A DNA stretch of 64,000 nt from positions 23,397,501 through 23,461,500 of the forward strand of contig NC_086238.1 of the NCBI RefSeq assembly GCF_036321145.2, read 5' to 3'. The notes beneath the pieces were generated by a model, which saw only the letters and a list, made by a program, of their open reading frames with translations, was not told the DNA's origin and searched no databases. This DNA comes from Pelmatolapia mariae (Eukaryota; Chordata; Actinopteri; Cichliformes; Cichlidae). Numbering within the stretch: position 1 is the stretch's first letter; each line of letters begins with the position of its first letter. A program made the position numbers and the translations under genes. Shown piece by piece: positions 60,232 through 64,000 of this stretch.

Positions 60232-60300
60232 CAATGTTCCCTCTAAGCTGTGGGCGTGCGCAATTGCGCACTGCGTTGCGTACAAAAAAAAAATCTAACC
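60232..60300. mobile_element. Possible hAT terminus
   Basis: CAATGTTCCCTCTAAGCTGT followed by GCGCAATTGCGCACTGC. This resembles a widespread vertebrate hAT end (CAGTGTTCCCTCTAAG). No matching opposite end is visible up to 60787, so it is a truncated copy. Confidence 0.5.
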
Positions 60301-60575
60301 TGAATTGAAATTAAAATTAATACTTTAACAATTCTGTTTTGTAGTGTTAGTCAGTAAGTGACTGGCTGCTGTATGGGATTAGAACGATGCCGCCTTATCC
60401 CATAGTCCAGCCAATAATGTGATTCACATTCGTATATACGCAGCTAATCAACATCGTTGACAGGCTTATGTGCTGACACCGGTGTTTTAGCTAGCAAAGC
60501 GGCGTGGCTGATGTGGAGTGAAGCCACGTTAATGACAACGTGTACAACCATTGGAGATGTGAGCAGGACAGACCA

Positions 60576-60597
60576 GGGGCGTTTTTAGAAACGCCCC
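60576..60597. repeat. Perfect 9-bp hairpin
   Basis: GGGGCGTTT, loop TTAG, AAACGCCCC. Confidence 0.8.
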
Positions 60598-61326
60598 CAA
60601 AGATTTCTTGCTTTTTTTGACAATATTTGCTGTTTGTGTGACACACTACTAAAAATATAAAAACCATACAGTACTTGGTTGAGACGTAATATTCTAACAA
60701 CAAAAGTATAGATATCCCCCCACCCCACAAATGGTTTGTTCTAGCTCGCCTCTCCCCTACTCTGGCTGTATCGCCCTTCTGCCAGAGTAGTGATGGGATT
60801 TCCGGCTCTTTTTAGAGAACCGGCTCTTTCGGCTCGGATCACTAAAAAGAGCCGGCTCTTTCGGCTCCCAACCAGCTCTTCAGGTTGTTTTGTTGCTTTA
60901 ATTAATTTATTATTAACAACAATATAAAATTATGCACAAAAGGAATTACTAATGTAAAAACAAAACGTGGTTTTATTTATATATGTTTATATATAAATAT
61001 ATACAGTGGCCGCTAGAGACAAAGCATGTACAAACTCCAAAAAGCACATACAAATTCCAAAGCACGTACAAACTCCAAAACACATTTCTAGCGTTAACTG
61101 AACTTCCAAAACAGAGCTACCTAGATCACTTAAATTACACAATTGAAAGCATATGTGTATTGTTTGTGTATTTATACACAAGCACTCATATATATTCAAA
61201 TAATTCAAAAAAATGTTCATTTACCTTTTACTACCACACACCAAATCCAGTCGTTGGTACTTCCTGGCTTGTGTAGCCACTAGGTAACAAAAGCTCAACA
61301 CTGCGCCTAGCATCCTGGAGCACTTC

Positions 61327-61476
61327 TGTCGTGTTTGTAGCTGCCCACTTGGAATTACCACTCGTGACGCAGAGAGCTTCGACTGATGCAACTTTATTCT
61401 CTCCTCTTTTAACCCACCGACAATATGGCACCGTGAAAACTATAAAGATGCACAAACAAATATCATTATAACATTG
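61327..61476 (-). repeat. Possible remnant of a BEL LTR
   Basis: On the minus strand this ~150-bp stretch starts TGTTATAATG and ends CACGACA. It contains AATAAA within AGAGAGAATAAAGTTG. It directly follows integrase-tail coding sequence without a polypurine tract, so it is probably an internally deleted LTR. Confidence 0.35.
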
Positions 61477-61857
61477 AAAGGTTTCCACAACTCGACCTAG
61501 CTGCCAATGGTTTCGTGGGAGGTTGTTGTCCTTGATAACAACGATATCATTGACCTTGAGGTTACGCCGAGGTAAGTGCCATTTTTGCCTTGTTGATATG
61601 TTGAGCAGATACTCTCTTTTCCAGCGGCCCCAGAACTGTTCAATAAGATATTGGACTCTTCTCCATCTTTTTGTAGCATACAAATCTTCCTTCACGAACA
61701 CTCCGGGGGGTGGAAGAGCGACCTTTGTTTTCATTATGATGAGATGATTTGGCGTTAAAGGTTTCAGTGCATGAGGATCGTTCATTCCATCAACTGATAA
61801 TGGGCGACTGTTGAGAATAGCCATGGCTTCATATAGCAGCGTTCTGAGAGAGGCATC
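61477..61857 (-). pseudogene. BEL/Pao integrase C-terminal domain
   Basis: Minus-strand frame with YEAMAILNSRPLS, HALKPLTPNHLI, RRVQYLIEQFWGRWKREYLL and PRNHWQLGRVVE. This is the conserved tail after the BEL/Pao integrase core (the region often labelled DUF5641). The frame then runs through unrelated sequence to 61231. It is joined abruptly to the upstream integrase core. Confidence 0.85.
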
Positions 61858-61858
61858 A

Positions 61859-62389
61859 TCAAGCCGACCTGGGCACTGTGCGAAGGTAGGAACCTTGGTC
61901 GCAGTGTAATTGTTGGACAGCTCCTCTAAGGCTGATGAAGCATCTCAATGCATTGATAAAAGAGTCTGTTGACAAATCTCCAAGCATCTCAATATGGACA
62001 GCTCTTGAGTACAGACACGTGAAAATCAGACCATATCTTTTGTGTTCTTTGCGTGCTGTCTTTACAATGAACGGGCCAAAGCAGTCCATGCCGCTAAATG
62101 TGAAGGGTGCTGAGGCTTCAAGACGTTCTTTAGGGAGTTCAGCCATTCGCTGGCTCTCTGTAGGTCGTCGAAGTTTCCTGCAAAGCACACAGGTGTGTAT
62201 CATTTTGGCCACCAGCTTGCTCCCACCAATGACCCAGAATCCATTTGCTCTAAGCTCCATTTGTGTCTGGCTTCGACCTTGATGGCATGTCTTAGCATGG
62301 TAGTGGGACACAATCAGCTTGGTTATGTGACTGTTGCTTGGTAAGATGAGTGGGTGCTTCACTTTGTGGCAAAGAGATGACCACTTTAA
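61859..62389 (-). pseudogene. BEL/Pao integrase zinc domain and core, truncated
   Basis: Minus-strand frame with the HHCC zinc region (HYHAKTCHQG, CVLCRKLRR), the first catalytic Asp in GMDCFGPF and the second in LHCDQGSYL. Immediately afterwards the sequence jumps to the C-terminal domain. The segment with the catalytic Glu (normally about 35-50 residues on) is deleted, so this integrase cannot work. Confidence 0.85.
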
Positions 62390-63069
62390 TCACCCACCAA
62401 CACGCAAGAATCCATCAGACCAGATGGGGTCAAGACTGAAGAGAGAGCTTGAGTTTGGAAGGTCCCTTTTGGCTTGAAGCGTTTTTATTTCATGAGGGAA
62501 GGCGTGCTGCTGTACGATCTTTATCACTGCTTCGGCAGCCTTCTCACGCTCCTCGATCGTCGCATGTTCAGTATGTTTTTGTTGAGACCTGTCTTTTGAT
62601 TCTTGCAACCACCTTTATGAGTTTCGTCCAAGATGAAAACTGATTCAGACGATCGAGAATATCATTGAAGGTACTGACGTCAGTTGCGAGCACCTGAATT
62701 GTCTTGACTTCGGGATCACCAACAAGTAACTCAGCTGGAGTGCTGGGTGTTAGACGTAACTCGCGTTCCCAGAGAAACTTTGGTCCTCGCAGCCAGTTTG
62801 TAGAGAGGATGTCTGAAACATGAAGCACTCGGGATGCATGATCCGCTGGGTTTTCTGAGGTGTCCACATAATACCATTGATTGGGATTGCTGTTGTCTCT
62901 AATGAGTTGAACACGGTTTGCAACAAATATGTGGAACCTGCGAGCGTCATTGCTGATGTAACCAAGTACCACTTGGGAATCGGTCCAGAAGAACTCATCA
63001 TCAATTTTCATGTCAAGCTCAGCCTTTAACAGGACGCTTACTTTTGCAGAAACCACCGCCGCTGCGAGT
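62390..63069 (-). pseudogene. BEL/Pao RNase H and linker
   Basis: Frames at 62568-63056 and 62390-62608 carry the RNase H core end (FFWTDSQVVLGYI, NPADHASR) and the linker up to the integrase (DPIWSDGFLRVGG). One frameshift near 63070-63080 separates it from the RT frame, and another shift plus a stop lies near 62570-62600. Confidence 0.8.
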
Positions 63070-64000
63070 TCAAGCCTCGGGATACTTTGAGGGTGCCACC
63101 CTTGCTTTTCCCATCACAAGGCTGCAATGAACCTCGTCCTTGTCATTTTTATATCTCAGGTAAGAACATGCACCATATCCTACGCAGCTGGCGTCCGAAA
63201 AATGGTGTAGCTCTACTCTGACAATGTTTTGGAAGTCGTGTGGGTGGTAACATCTTGGAATCGAGACCTCATTCAACTTGAAAAGACCATTTATCCATTT
63301 CTCCCACCGTGGCTTCACATCTTCTGGGAGTGGGTCATCCCATCCAATGCCTCTGTGACAAAGCTCTTGTAGGATATGTTTTCCACTTAGGCTGAATGGA
63401 GCGATAAATCCAAGTGGATCGTAGAGTGCGGCAATGACAGACAAACAACCACGGCGGGTCGAAGACTGATCTGTCAGGCTGATGTTGAAGCTGAAGGTGT
63501 CATCCTTTATCGACCATTGGATGCCAAGAGCGCGTTCTGAAGGGGATGGGTCAAACCCATGAGGTTCAATGGTTGCTGCTCTTTCAGAAGGGTCTAAGTT
63601 GGAGAGAGCAGCTTCTTCATTTGAGTTGAATTTGTGAAGGCGCAGGCCTCCTTTTCTGCACAACTCTTGTGACTGAGTGATCAGTTCTTTGGCTTCCTCA
63701 ATTGATGAAACGCTGGCTAATCCATCATCAACGTAGAAGTTTTTCTCCACAAAGGCTGATGCTAGAGGATAGTTGGTTTGATGTTGTCGTGCAAGATGCT
63801 TTAAACCAAAATTGGCGCATCCTGGAGATGATGCAGCTCCAAACAGATGAACTGCCATTCTGTACTCCTGAGGTTCTTTCTCCAAATCACCTTCTTTCCA
63901 CCAGAGGAATTTCAGATAGTTTCTGGATTCAGGGGTGACAGCGAATTGATAGAACATTCTTTCAATGTCACAGATTATGGCCACGGCTTCTTTCCGAAAC
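63070..64000 (-). pseudogene. BEL/Pao reverse transcriptase, open to the right edge
   Basis: The minus-strand frame continues past the window edge. It has ICDIERMFYQF, the catalytic NFYVDDGLAS, then IAALYDPLGFIAPF typical of BEL/Pao, and FSDAS at the start of RNase H. The frame ends at 63070 because of a frameshift. RT is intact as far as visible; gag and protease lie off the right edge. Confidence 0.88.

Larger units (their letters stand above)
60788..64000. mobile_element. Second composite hAT copy, leading into BEL/Pao; open to the right
   Basis: Starts TAGTGATGGGATTTCC, matching the right end of the element at 10237-12217 in reverse. It shares with it the GAGCCGGCTCT subterminal motifs, the AAAACGTGGTTTTATTTATA segment, the nested-element end at 61003 (ACAGTGGC, CTAGAGACAAAGC) and about 330 bp more to near 61340. 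From there it carries BEL/Pao coding DNA absent from the first copy. The other end lies beyond 64000, so no target duplication can be checked (left flank TGCCAGAG). Confidence 0.75.

Noticed and set aside
60576..60597. 9-bp hairpin as a transcription terminator
   Set aside because: Such hairpins do not end transcription in animal nuclear genes; it is recorded only as an inverted repeat.

Overview
The window is non-model animal nuclear DNA, almost certainly a percomorph teleost. The evidence is one vertebrate gene (a CCDC85-family coiled-coil gene with canonical introns), many CA/GT microsatellites, tRNA-derived SINE and LINE tails of types common in bony fish, and Tc1, hAT, Penelope, Gypsy and BEL/Pao elements. 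A cichlid is possible but the sequence does not prove it. There are no operons, CRISPR arrays or bacterial features.

Layout. 1-9439 is a satellite array with a four-part higher-order unit of about 2136 bp and a weaker 4272-bp super-period; its decayed edge runs to about 9720. 10237-12217 is a hAT-type DNA transposon with an 8-bp target duplication that holds a nested 739-bp MITE and a second nested inverted-repeat element. 15284-15844 is a Penelope-like fragment with LTR-like inverted arms and the tail of its GIY-YIG endonuclease. 17624-22861 is a very young LTR element on the minus strand, with two 655-bp LTRs that read identical and one 1345-codon ORF made largely of in-frame tandem repeats. 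24468-30939 is a decayed Ty3/Gypsy element. 31-53 kb is mostly anonymous non-coding DNA with scattered LINE, SINE and Tc1 remnants. 53373-54620 is a second non-autonomous hAT. 54952-56964 carries the first two coding exons of a CCDC85A-like gene on the minus strand, with a GC-rich start region to about 57480. 59395-60050 is a Tc1 relic. 60788-64000 is a second copy of the composite hAT structure, here leading into a broken BEL/Pao pol that leaves the window on the right.

Relations. The only evident host gene is the CCDC85 gene. It reads leftward and its later exons are not visible, so everything left of 54952 may lie in its large second intron or downstream of it. The most unusual object is the 5.2-kb LTR element: it lacks gag and pol, its ORF begins inside the last 6 bp of the 5' LTR, and the bases just after the LTR are complementary to the predicted 5' end of its own transcript. 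That is the signature of self-primed reverse transcription known from Tf1 and sushi-type elements. I read it as a recently mobile non-autonomous element relying on an unseen partner.
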